Source of the DNA: Bacteroides sp. CAG:545
Lineage (GTDB): Bacteria; Bacteroidota; Bacteroidia; Bacteroidales; UBA932
Length of the DNA stretch: 64,000 bases
NCBI GenBank assembly: GCA_000432515.1
Contig: HF996013.1
Span: forward strand, 52,506 to 116,505
Reading direction: 5' to 3'
The notes under the pieces are model-generated. The model saw nothing but the letters and a program-made list of their open reading frames with translations, searched no databases and was not told where the DNA came from. Position 1 is the stretch's first letter, and every line of letters begins with the position of its first letter. Positions 44,465-53,035 of this stretch are shown piece after piece. Position numbers and translations under genes: made by a program.

Positions 44465-45244
44465 TTACTTGACTTCCACAAGTTTTATTTCGTACAATCT
44501 GCACCAGTTCTTGCCGGTGAGATAGATTTTTCCGTTCTGAGGATTGTATGCTATGCCGTTCAGCACGTCGGTATCGTCATACCTGAGCCTTGACGGCAGC
44601 AGGCCTGAACAGTCCACGGTCGCCTCGACATTGCCGTCGGCAGGATTGACGATCACGATCAGGTCCGTAAGATAGACATTGGCCCAAATCTTCCCGTCTA
44701 TATACTCGAGCTCATTCAGGTCATTGACGGGACGGCCGTTCAGACGCACGGTCACCTTGCGTGCAGTGCGGAAATCGTCGTCGAGGAAATACAGGTTTGC
44801 CGAGCCGTCCGATGCGATCAGCGATTCACCGTCAGTCGTAAGTCCCCATCCTTCACGTGGATACGAATATGACTTCTTGTATTTCAGGGTCTTGGCATCA
44901 TAGACGAAAGCGACATTGTTCTGCCAGGTAAGCATATAGATATTGCCGTCCTTCTCCACCGAGCCTTCGAGAAAATACCGCCTGTCGAAATTCAGACGGT
45001 ACAATGCCTTGCCTGTGCGGATGTCCACCTTGCTGAATGTGGATTTGCCGTTCAGACCGGTGCTTTCATACATCTGGCCGTCGTAGAAAAACAGTCCCTG
45101 TGTGTATGATGTCCTGTCGTGCGGATATTCGGCCACCACCTGAGCCTTGTACTGACGCACCTTCGCATTGACACAGGAAGATGCCAAAAGGGACAGGACA
45201 ATGACGACCAGACTATATATTGCACGACAGATTTTCATATTCAA
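44465..45244 (-). CDS. glutaminyl-peptide cyclotransferase-like lipoprotein
   Basis: 259 residues. The lipoprotein signal ends LLASSC, then VNAKV; the lack of charged residues right after Cys suggests it stays periplasm-facing. The beta-propeller QC family (PF05096) is recognised from YPHDRTSYTQGLFF, LYESTG-like MYESTGLNGKS, LEGSVEKDGNIYMLTW, LNELEYIDGKIWANVY and LNGIAYNPQNGKIYLTGK. It cyclises N-terminal Gln to pyroglutamate on exported proteins, a known modification in Bacteroidetes after signal-peptide removal. Confidence 0.92.
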   Translation of the reverse strand: MNMKICRAIYSLVVIVLSLLASSCVNAKVRQYKAQVVAEYPHDRTSYTQGLFFYDGQMYESTGLNGKSTFSKVDIRTGKALYRLNFDRRYFLEGSVEKDGNIYMLTWQNNVAFVYDAKTLKYKKSYSYPREGWGLTTDGESLIASDGSANLYFLDDDFRTARKVTVRLNGRPVNDLNELEYIDGKIWANVYLTDLIVIVNPADGNVEATVDCSGLLPSRLRYDDTDVLNGIAYNPQNGKIYLTGKNWCRLYEIKLVEVK

Positions 45245-45274
45245 AAGCCTATTTATTTTCCGGGCACTGCCATT

Positions 45275-46909
45275 TTACTGCAAATCGCATTCCAGCCCTC
45301 TCTGCCTGCGATAATCCAATGCCGCCTTCACGAATGCGACGAAAATCGGCTGAGGCACTTCCGGTGTACTTTTCAGTTCAGGATGGAACTGCACCCCGAT
45401 GAAGAACGGATGGGTAGGAATCTCCACGATCTCGACAAGACCGGTTTCAGGGTTACGTCCGCTCGCCTTCAGCCCTGCCGCCTCCATACGTGTGAGGTAA
45501 TGTCCGTTGAACTCATATCTGTGTCTGTGTCTTTCGGAAATAAGTTCCTTGCCGTATATTTCATATGCGAGCGAATTCTTGTCCAACTGGCAGTCATAAG
45601 CGCCCAGACGCATCGTGCCGCCCTTTATGGTGGTGCTCTTCTGGTCCTCCATCAGGTCAATGACCGGATCAGGGGTAGAAGGATTCATCTCCGCAGAGGC
45701 TGCGTCCTTCAGGCCGAGCACGTCTCTTGCGAACTCCACCACGCACATCTGCATACCTAGACAGATACCGAAGAACGGGACATTGTGCTCTCTTGCATAT
45801 TTGATGGCCTGGATTTTACCTTCGAGTCCACGTTCCCCGAAGCCCGGAGCGACCAGTATAGCATCCATGCCTCCGACTTTTTCCTCGACATTGGAAGCAT
45901 CCACGTACTCACTCTGTACCGTATGGACATTGACCCTGCACTCATTGGCAGCGCCTGCATGGACGAATGACTCCAATATGGATTTGTACGCGTCCTGAAG
46001 CTCGACATATTTGCCTACCAGCGCTATATCCACCTGATGCTTAGGGTGATAGAGCTTGTTCAGGAACACTTTAAGGTTCGCAAAATCAGGTTCCGGCAAG
46101 TCATTGATATGAAAATGGTTCAATATCATCTCGTCAAGTCCCTCAGCTTCCATGTTGAGCGGCACCTGATAGATGGACGGGGCATCGATAGACTGGATTA
46201 CGTGTCCCGGTTTCACATTGCAGAACAATGCGACTTTACGTCTTATTTCCGGGGTGAGTTCCTTCTCAGTGCGGCAGACTATCACGTCAGGATGCACACC
46301 CGCCTGCTGGAGCATCTGTACCGAATGCTGTGTAGGCTTGGTCTTCAGTTCTTTAGCTGCTCTGAGATAAGGGACCAATGTCAGGTGTATGCTGGCAAGG
46401 TCTTCTTCTGGCAGTTCCCACTGAAGCTGACGTATCGCCTCGAGGAACGGCTGGGATTCCATATCGCCGACAGTGCCTCCGACCTCAGTGATGATGACGT
46501 CGAATTTTCCCGTTTTGCCGAGCAGAAGCATTCTGCGCTTGATTTCGTCTGTGATATGAGGGATAATCTGTACTGTCTTGCCGAGATAAGCACCTTCACG
46601 TTCCTTGTTTATGACTGTGAAATATACCTTTCCGGTAGTGACGTTATTGGCCTTAGTCATATGAACACCCAGGAACCTCTCATAATGTCCGAGGTCCAGG
46701 TCCGTCTCTGCACCGTCATCCGTCACATAGCACTCGCCATGCTCGTAAGGGTTCAATGTTCCCGGGTCAATGTTGATGTAGGGATCAAATTTCTGAATGG
46801 TTACTCTAAGTCCTCTGGCTTGTAGTAGTTTCGCTAGTGAGGCCGCGATGATTCCCTTACCGAGGGAAGAAGCCACACCTCCTGTTACAAAGACGTATTT
46901 CGTGTCCAT
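45275..46909 (-). CDS. pyrG: CTP synthase
   Basis: 544 residues. The synthetase domain starts MDTKYVFVTGGVASSLGKGI with the ATP-binding loop; NIDPGTLNPYEHGEC follows. The glutamine-amidotransferase half has nucleophile GICLGMQMCV and the closing HPEL motif (GVQFHPEL). It turns UTP to CTP. It is 30 bases upstream of the glutaminyl cyclase gene. Its -7 box is at 46945-46938. Confidence 0.98.
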   Translation of the reverse strand: MDTKYVFVTGGVASSLGKGIIAASLAKLLQARGLRVTIQKFDPYINIDPGTLNPYEHGECYVTDDGAETDLDLGHYERFLGVHMTKANNVTTGKVYFTVINKEREGAYLGKTVQIIPHITDEIKRRMLLLGKTGKFDVIITEVGGTVGDMESQPFLEAIRQLQWELPEEDLASIHLTLVPYLRAAKELKTKPTQHSVQMLQQAGVHPDVIVCRTEKELTPEIRRKVALFCNVKPGHVIQSIDAPSIYQVPLNMEAEGLDEMILNHFHINDLPEPDFANLKVFLNKLYHPKHQVDIALVGKYVELQDAYKSILESFVHAGAANECRVNVHTVQSEYVDASNVEEKVGGMDAILVAPGFGERGLEGKIQAIKYAREHNVPFFGICLGMQMCVVEFARDVLGLKDAASAEMNPSTPDPVIDLMEDQKSTTIKGGTMRLGAYDCQLDKNSLAYEIYGKELISERHRHRYEFNGHYLTRMEAAGLKASGRNPETGLVEIVEIPTHPFFIGVQFHPELKSTPEVPQPIFVAFVKAALDYRRQRGLECDLQ

Positions 46910-46937
46910 ATTCGTTTTATTATCTTTAACAGGGGCA

Positions 46938-46945
46938 CAAATTTA
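46938..46945 (-). promoter_or_regulatory. probable -7 box of pyrG
   Basis: TAAATTTG on the minus strand, an exact TAnnTTTG, 28 bases before the ATG at 46909. Confidence 0.45.
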
Positions 46946-46962
46946 ACCATTTTTTACAGATA

Positions 46963-47003
46963 AAGAAGCATTTTGTGCGGAAAGATTCCCCAAAATGCTT
47001 CTT
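46963..47003 (-). terminator. hairpin at the end of the long glycan operon
   Basis: AAGAAGCATTTTG (46963-46975) is exactly inverted at 46991-47003: a 13-bp stem with a 15-nt loop, 27 bases after the last gene of the operon. The U-tract is weak on the minus strand, so it may work as a barrier or RNA-stabilising hairpin as much as a terminator. Confidence 0.6.
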
Positions 47004-47030
47004 CATGTGTAATGTCATTTTCGCGGATTA

Positions 47031-48140
47031 CTAGTCGCGCCCGGTCATGGACTTTATGAATTCCACCTCAGCCGGTCTGTAAGGTGTACCGTCTGGTTGA
47101 AGAATATCATGGAACCAAGGGTCAGGTTCTTCCGTATATGGAATCTTGTTGCCGTCCTTGTCCACCTTGTTCCATTTATAATGGCATTGCATCGCGCCCC
47201 TGACCAGTCCGAAATCATATGCCGCGACCTTGTCCTTCTTCAGCACCGGAAGAACGGTCTCGAACGTGCTTCCGAAAGGCCTTGCAAGATATTCCGTGCA
47301 GAAAATCGGGCGGTTGAAAGTCTTCATGAGATCCACGAACTTCTGCATCTCCTCTGCCGGCTGATAGCAATGGATGCTGAGCACGTCACAGTTTTCACAG
47401 AGAAAAGTGACCGTAGGAAAACGCGTGGTGAGGTTTCCGCTGCCGCTCAACGGCCTGGTATAGATCGGAGCTGTAAGCGGCTGTGACGGATTGACTTCTC
47501 TGGCCCATTCGAACACTTTCTTCAGCAGCGGATAGGTATGGCATGCAGGCACGTTCTCGGGCTCATTGTAAAGACACCATGCGATTATACGCTTGTCATC
47601 CTTGAAATGGTCGAGCACGTCCTGTTCATATTTCTTGACCCAACCCCATTGTGAAGGGTCATTGACAGTTTCAATTCCCGGAGTCTGGGCCCAGATGCCG
47701 TTATGGATGCCTGGAATCGGTAAGATTTTCTCGTCCACATAACGGTCACGAGAACCGCCGTTCGTAAAGAGGGTCACAAGGCTGCTGATGCCGTGACTGT
47801 CAGCGATTTCGAGGAACTTTTCTATGTTCGCGAAAAACGCATCCCGGTCGGCGCTCCAGACCTTGTCATGAAGGAAGATCCGGACGCTGTTGAACCCCAA
47901 GTCCTCGGCCCAGCCCAGTTCCTTGTCAATCTCAGCCGGGTCGAATGTGCTCGGCTGCCACATCTGGATCTGGTTTCCCGCATATGCCGGAACATAGTCG
48001 CAGCCCACAGGCCACTCCCTGGCGGCATACCATTCATTGGCCTTTTCTTCGGACCAACGCTGCGCGACGGGCTGCACTTCATTGCAGGAGACGATAACCG
48101 CCGCCAGCGCAAGTATTGTCAATGCTTTTATTGGTTTCAT
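47031..48140 (-). CDS. clan GH-A glycoside hydrolase (GH5-like) lipoprotein
   Basis: 369 residues. The lipoprotein signal ends AAVIVSC, then NEVQ. A (beta/alpha)8 barrel is indicated by LGFNSVRIFLHD, IIAWCLYNEPENV (acid/base Glu of the NEP motif) and RPIFCTEYLAR (nucleophile Glu). Proteins like this are often annotated as cellulase-family or '1,4-beta-xylanase' without proof. It is the last gene of the SusCD operon, 2 bases after its neighbour, and probably trims the glycan that SusCD imports. Substrate not determinable. Confidence 0.85.
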   Translation of the reverse strand: MKPIKALTILALAAVIVSCNEVQPVAQRWSEEKANEWYAAREWPVGCDYVPAYAGNQIQMWQPSTFDPAEIDKELGWAEDLGFNSVRIFLHDKVWSADRDAFFANIEKFLEIADSHGISSLVTLFTNGGSRDRYVDEKILPIPGIHNGIWAQTPGIETVNDPSQWGWVKKYEQDVLDHFKDDKRIIAWCLYNEPENVPACHTYPLLKKVFEWAREVNPSQPLTAPIYTRPLSGSGNLTTRFPTVTFLCENCDVLSIHCYQPAEEMQKFVDLMKTFNRPIFCTEYLARPFGSTFETVLPVLKKDKVAAYDFGLVRGAMQCHYKWNKVDKDGNKIPYTEEPDPWFHDILQPDGTPYRPAEVEFIKSMTGRD

Positions 48141-48142
48141 AA

Positions 48143-50641
48143 TTATTTGATTGTTTTAGTTCCGCCTCCATAGATGTCGGAAGCTGCCACTGCGACTTTA
48201 TTATACGTACAACTTGTAACAGTCAAAGTGGCACTTGACTTAACGCCGGCAAAACCATATTTATAGTTTTCTGTCGTAAGTTCAGCAGGGAAATTGAACG
48301 AGGCTTCAGCTTTGACATCTTTAATACTGATACTAGACGCAGCCCAGCCGAGAACTGCTCCCACATAGCCAATCTTCGTCGGCGTCACATAAGTATTATC
48401 AGATTTTGCAAAATTCACGTTTACGCAGGAGGCTACATCATCAATTCGAGTAGCATAACTGCCTCCCAAAATACCACCGGCACATATTCCGCCAAAAAGA
48501 GAACCAAGTTTAATAGTGTAGGCAGATGTGGAGCCTTTGTTCCCACGGACTACACCGCCGCCTACAAATCCGGCAATACCGCCCACATAAGTCTGCCGAG
48601 CTCCGGAATTACCATCTGTCATCGGCTGTCCATTGGCGGTACAGACATCAATATTTCCGGTATTCACGCAATTAACTCGGATAACAGTGTATGACTTGGA
48701 TCCGAAATCATAATAGACATCTTTCAAGACAGAGCATCTTCCCAAAATTCCACCGACGGCATAAGCCCCAGATGGAATCCCTTTATTAAGTATCGTCTCT
48801 TTTTCGTAGAAAGAAATGCTTCCGGAATTGGTACAAGAGTCGAAGATTGTGCAATCCTTGGTACTGGAGCCTGTATTCACAGACGCAGCGACACCGCCGA
48901 GACAGCCACCTTTCATATGGAATGCACCGGACTTCTGGATTTTAAGATTTCCGGAGTTCTTGCACCTGAAGATTTCTCCTACCACATTGCCGGCAGGGAT
49001 AATATTTATTTCAGGAGTCTCGCATTTGCCGATAACTCCTCCCATATATATTTCCCGGCTTGCAGTAAGATTGGCCTCGACAGCCATATCCCCTTCATTT
49101 GCAAGGTCACTCACCTTACCGCTGGCCATCAGAACCACACCTGAGACAAGACAATTCACATTCACTCCGGTAATACTTATAGTACCAGTATTGGTACACC
49201 CGGTAATCTCTCCGGAACTGTACAGCGTAATTCCACCGACTTTCACTTCAGCAGTAGGATTCTTGATTGTAATATTTCCAGTATTCTTGCAATTGATAAT
49301 CTTTCCATTGTTGCTACGGCAAATGGTGGAAGCATTCGTACTATTTCCTTCAAGTGTAATATCGACACTACTCTCGCAATTTCTGATCTCTCCGTTATTG
49401 TTAAGAGCCAACACGCCAGGCCATCCGTTGTTGGTATTGGCAATTCGGTTACCGGCCACCTTCAAATCCATATTTTTTCCAGTTTCGCCGACATGCAGAA
49501 ACAGAGGTTCGGTTCCAGCGTGCGTAATGATGTGATTATGGCCGTAAAACACACCATTCCACTCACATTTGCTGCCATCAGCCTTTTTGTCATTGGTACG
49601 TGGCAGATTCGTCGAAGAATGAATATCAGCCATAAGATGCACACCTTCATTTCCATCTACCGTTGTATTCCAGGCTGACCAGTCACCATTATTTACGTCA
49701 GCCACGAATCCATTCCAATCCTCAACGGTATAAATACCGCCTTCCAGATAAGTTCCTGCAGCATTGAAGGTAATTGTCGTAGGATAGACCTTTCCCGAAA
49801 CGGCAGTGAAAGTCTTCATGCTGTGCACCACCTGATAGTGATTCTCCGCATCTACGATAGTCAAGGTCAATCCTCTTTTATACTCTCTTGCAGGTATTGC
49901 GATAAAGACAGGAGTTCCACTCGCCACACCGGACTCGCCGCAGGAAATGGTGGCAGATGTATTTCCAATCGCCTTGCCTTCTTCATTTTTCTTCGGTCCG
50001 AACGCGACTTTGGATTTGGAATATGAAATAGTATATGCTCCGCTGAGAGCCTCATTGTCATTGCCATTGACACGTATGCTCTTGACCGTCGTGCCGGTGA
50101 CCGCAACTTTCAGATAAGCCATGGCGTGTTTGAACGCAAGTCCTCCACCGGCTTCGCCACGTGCGGTCATTATCGCAGCATTCGGATCAAAGCCATTCTC
50201 CACATACGTCTGCGTGGAAGGAATAGTAATTTCAATAACGGTAGAGTCTTCCTTTACAGTCTTGTATGAGTCTTTAACATACAGACCCGCAGGATAAACC
50301 GCGCAATACGGAGCTTCCACCACACCAAGTGTAAATGACGCACTCTTCTTGTTATCAGGATCGATACTGATGGTTTTACTGGTCTCGCCATTCACCAGAA
50401 TATGATCGCCCTCAGCCCAGAATACGGAGTAAGTCTTGTCGCCGTTGTCCGAGATCAATGTCTTGGTAACATCATCAACATCAGGAGAATCCGACAGTTC
50501 GGCGCCGATCACCATTGTTCCGGCTTCGTCTTCCTGCTGTTCCGGAACCTGTATTTCTCCTTCAATTTCCTTGGCACAACCCGCTAAGGCAAGAGCTACA
50601 GCCGATGCAGTCATGAAATAAATTATTCTTTTCATTGTCAA
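48143..50641 (-). CDS. surface lipoprotein: fimbrillin-like N-domain plus GLUG-like beta-repeats
   Basis: 832 residues. The lipoprotein signal ends ALALAGC, then AKEIEGE (surface-export pattern). The N-terminal ~280 residues share the pattern TKTLI..YSVFWAEGDHILVNG..APYCAVYPAG with the proteins at 57764 and 59942. From ~residue 330 the chain is built of repeats of the form G-x-I-x-N/G-C-x-N-x-G-x-I (GKIINCKNTGNI, GEITGCTNTGTI, GNIDVCTANG), typical of GLUG-like or right-handed beta-helix stalks. It ends like the 57764 protein (GGGTKTIK versus GNKPTIK). Probably a surface glycan-binding or adhesive stalk within the SusCD operon. Confidence 0.8.
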   Translation of the reverse strand: MTMKRIIYFMTASAVALALAGCAKEIEGEIQVPEQQEDEAGTMVIGAELSDSPDVDDVTKTLISDNGDKTYSVFWAEGDHILVNGETSKTISIDPDNKKSASFTLGVVEAPYCAVYPAGLYVKDSYKTVKEDSTVIEITIPSTQTYVENGFDPNAAIMTARGEAGGGLAFKHAMAYLKVAVTGTTVKSIRVNGNDNEALSGAYTISYSKSKVAFGPKKNEEGKAIGNTSATISCGESGVASGTPVFIAIPAREYKRGLTLTIVDAENHYQVVHSMKTFTAVSGKVYPTTITFNAAGTYLEGGIYTVEDWNGFVADVNNGDWSAWNTTVDGNEGVHLMADIHSSTNLPRTNDKKADGSKCEWNGVFYGHNHIITHAGTEPLFLHVGETGKNMDLKVAGNRIANTNNGWPGVLALNNNGEIRNCESSVDITLEGNSTNASTICRSNNGKIINCKNTGNITIKNPTAEVKVGGITLYSSGEITGCTNTGTISITGVNVNCLVSGVVLMASGKVSDLANEGDMAVEANLTASREIYMGGVIGKCETPEINIIPAGNVVGEIFRCKNSGNLKIQKSGAFHMKGGCLGGVAASVNTGSSTKDCTIFDSCTNSGSISFYEKETILNKGIPSGAYAVGGILGRCSVLKDVYYDFGSKSYTVIRVNCVNTGNIDVCTANGQPMTDGNSGARQTYVGGIAGFVGGGVVRGNKGSTSAYTIKLGSLFGGICAGGILGGSYATRIDDVASCVNVNFAKSDNTYVTPTKIGYVGAVLGWAASSISIKDVKAEASFNFPAELTTENYKYGFAGVKSSATLTVTSCTYNKVAVAASDIYGGGTKTIK

Positions 50642-50655
50642 ATTTCATTTAGGGT

Positions 50656-50825
50656 TAATATTGCCATTCGAACATAGGATCTTCTTCCCCGAGATCCTCA
50701 TTGTAGGCCTTTCTGGTACCAGATTGACAGAAACCGACTTCAAGATTCAAATCGATTACTTCCAGCTTCGGAGAATAGTATCCACCCCCCCCGAAAGAAT
50801 AATTTTAGTTTCAGTGTTTTTCATG
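50656..50825 (-). pseudogene. small protein gene (about 56 residues) interrupted at a G8 tract
   Basis: From the ATG at 50825 the frame reads MKNTETKIILSGG and then stops early. Adding one base (or removing two) in the run of eight G (plus-strand C8 at 50786-50793) restores a protein-like frame: YYSPKLEVIDLNLEVGFCQS, then KAYNEDLGEEDPMFEWQY and a stop at 50656. The restored gene sits 23 bases after the upstream stop and 14 bases before the next start, exactly the spacing of the other genes here. The Y-x-P..E-V start and acidic, Trp/Tyr end recall small proteins I associate with surface loci of this phylum; function unknown. Either a phase-variable gene or an assembly error. Confidence 0.6.
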
Positions 50826-50848
50826 ATAAAATATTTATTGTTAATTAC

Positions 50849-53017
50849 TTACTTATTGCAACGCACCGCCGCATAAGAAATGCATGCGCGCTTCACATTC
50901 TGGATTTTGGCACCATCATACGATATCGGAATCTGGGCATCATAACCCGACACATCCTTTGCCGGCATCAGACGCACATAGACATTGTCCTTTCCGAAAA
51001 GCTCCGCGGAAACCGGCAGAGTGAACGACATGTTCTTCGCGCCAGGGCAATGATATTGCCGGTATGACCCGTTCTTCGGATAGTCAGGCACCGAATATGT
51101 CCACTCGTTCCCGACAGATGTATATTGTACGATATCCCCGGTGTAGGAATCGGCCTTCAGGGTTTCCCAATTCTCGCCGTCAGACGAATATTTCAGCCAC
51201 CAGTAGCGAGGTGCTCCCACATCCATTCCCACGGTATTGAACGCTGCAATCTGTACGGACAGCGGTGCATTGGCAATGCTCAGGTCCGCAGTCGAGAACT
51301 GTATCTGCCAATAATACTCTTCCAGTTTAGGGTCCGCATGGTTCCCCGAGCACCAGTAGGCGCCCATCCACGCAGGGCCTTTCGACTGAGGGACAATGCC
51401 CGATGCTGAACCAGAAAGAGGTCCGAGCGAGCTCCAGTCCTGACTTGGCGAAATCGCCCTTAGTTCAGGGGTCGAATATGTAAAGCCAGGCTTTTCTTTA
51501 ACATCGGCAAATCTGGTCCATTCACAAAGAATCTTCGTAAACGGTTCTCCGTCAAGCGCTATGTCGCTGCGGTGCTGCGGGCGGATCTGGTATCTGCCTA
51601 TATTGCCGAGTCCCGTCACATAGTCTGCAAGTCGGAAATCCATGGCTGCCGTGGCGCTGTCCCACTCGAAATTGTCGCAAGTTTCATTGACAATGATACC
51701 GGTGACGGTTCCGCTTCCCCATGGAAGGGCCATACCGTCACGAGCCCATGCGGCCGTCGTGTTCGTAAGAAGATAGATGGTATTGCCACGCTTGTCCAGC
51801 AGCGGCATCGGATATTTGTTGATGATGCTGGAACGGGTATTGTCGATCGGCACGAAAGCACCCTTCGTAATCGGTATCGAGCAGTCGGTGAGCGTCAGAA
51901 TCGTGTTTATATCACTGTCGCACAGTTCATTGACAGCCTTAGTACGCTTAGGAACATCAGCGGAAGTCCCTGCCGCCGAAGACACGATATCATAAGCTTT
52001 CAGGCCTGAAACCGTATAACATTCCGGCTCAATGCCGGCGGTAAGTTTGCGTCCTTTCAATGAAATCGTAGCGAGGTCGTAACGGTCCAATGACATGGCA
52101 TCCGCCGATTCGAAAACCAGTTTCACGCCATAATACTCACCCTCTTCGCTGCTCTGAAGATACACAGTTCTGGATGAAAGCGTCAAGTCCTGGATGATTA
52201 CCGACATGTTCTCATTCGGAGCGGCATTCCCTTCGGAATCATCACTTATCACCCTACCGGTAAGAGCATAAGGCTTCTGGATAATACCCTGAGGGTCAAT
52301 GTCTCCGTTTTCAAGGCTGAGCGAACGTAGCCCCGCGACGGTGAGAGGTATGGTTTCCACCTCTCCGCGGACTCCCTGAGTGACATAAAGCCTGGCGGCA
52401 AGCTGTCGTCCTACATTGTCCTTGGAGGTAAGTTCGATTATTGCGGTACGTGGAGAATCACCAAGATTCTCTCTAAAGGCAAAACTGAAAGTACCGTCAG
52501 CATTCACGTCCGCAAGAGGTTCTTCAATCCAGTCTCCCCCGTCAGGATAAATCACGTTTCCGCTGATTTCATCTGCAGGAATGACGGTTTCGAATATGGC
52601 TGTCTGCGCTCCGCTTTCAAACGGAACGGTCACATTCTTTTCCTTGAAATGGAAAGTCGCATCTTCAGCACCGCTCTGGATAAGAGTAAGTTGCAGCTTA
52701 CGGTGCCCGCTGGTAAGAAGCACGTCCGCCTTGCGCTCACGGCCATTGTTATCTCCGAAAGCAATGCAGAGGTCGGCATCGCCGGTCCATCTGGATTCCG
52801 ACAGTCTTGCCCACTCCGATCCTTCGGTAACTTCCGCACATACTTCGCCTGAAGCAATTATGCTGAATATGGCCTCTCCACCGGCTGCATCCACGACTGC
52901 TTCATTCCGGGCGCAGCCAAGTTCGGTCACCTCGGAGAACTCCGGCTTGCGCTCACATGATGCGAGTACGGCCAAAGCGGCCAGTATTGACATTGATTTA
53001 TATAATAATTGTTTCAT
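50849..53017 (-). CDS. BACON/DUF5689 surface lipoprotein of the SusCD operon
   Basis: 722 residues. The lipoprotein signal ends LAVLASC, then ERKPEFSE (surface-export pattern). Two BACON-like Ig domains follow (~35-120 with AGGEAIFSIIASGEV and TLIQSG; ~125-225 ending LYVTQG). A DUF5689-type OB-fold comes next (~230-480: GLRSLSLENGD, YALTGRVISDD, MSVIIQD, and GSGTVTGIIVNE). A C-terminal ~220-residue domain (FADVKEKPGFTYSTP, WWLKYSSDGENWETLK) resembles carbohydrate-binding or lectin-like domains. Its position right after susD is that of a SusE/F-like surface glycan-binding protein. Confidence 0.82.
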   Translation of the reverse strand: MKQLLYKSMSILAALAVLASCERKPEFSEVTELGCARNEAVVDAAGGEAIFSIIASGEVCAEVTEGSEWARLSESRWTGDADLCIAFGDNNGRERKADVLLTSGHRKLQLTLIQSGAEDATFHFKEKNVTVPFESGAQTAIFETVIPADEISGNVIYPDGGDWIEEPLADVNADGTFSFAFRENLGDSPRTAIIELTSKDNVGRQLAARLYVTQGVRGEVETIPLTVAGLRSLSLENGDIDPQGIIQKPYALTGRVISDDSEGNAAPNENMSVIIQDLTLSSRTVYLQSSEEGEYYGVKLVFESADAMSLDRYDLATISLKGRKLTAGIEPECYTVSGLKAYDIVSSAAGTSADVPKRTKAVNELCDSDINTILTLTDCSIPITKGAFVPIDNTRSSIINKYPMPLLDKRGNTIYLLTNTTAAWARDGMALPWGSGTVTGIIVNETCDNFEWDSATAAMDFRLADYVTGLGNIGRYQIRPQHRSDIALDGEPFTKILCEWTRFADVKEKPGFTYSTPELRAISPSQDWSSLGPLSGSASGIVPQSKGPAWMGAYWCSGNHADPKLEEYYWQIQFSTADLSIANAPLSVQIAAFNTVGMDVGAPRYWWLKYSSDGENWETLKADSYTGDIVQYTSVGNEWTYSVPDYPKNGSYRQYHCPGAKNMSFTLPVSAELFGKDNVYVRLMPAKDVSGYDAQIPISYDGAKIQNVKRACISYAAVRCNK

Positions 53018-53035
53018 TGCATTGACATTTATATA

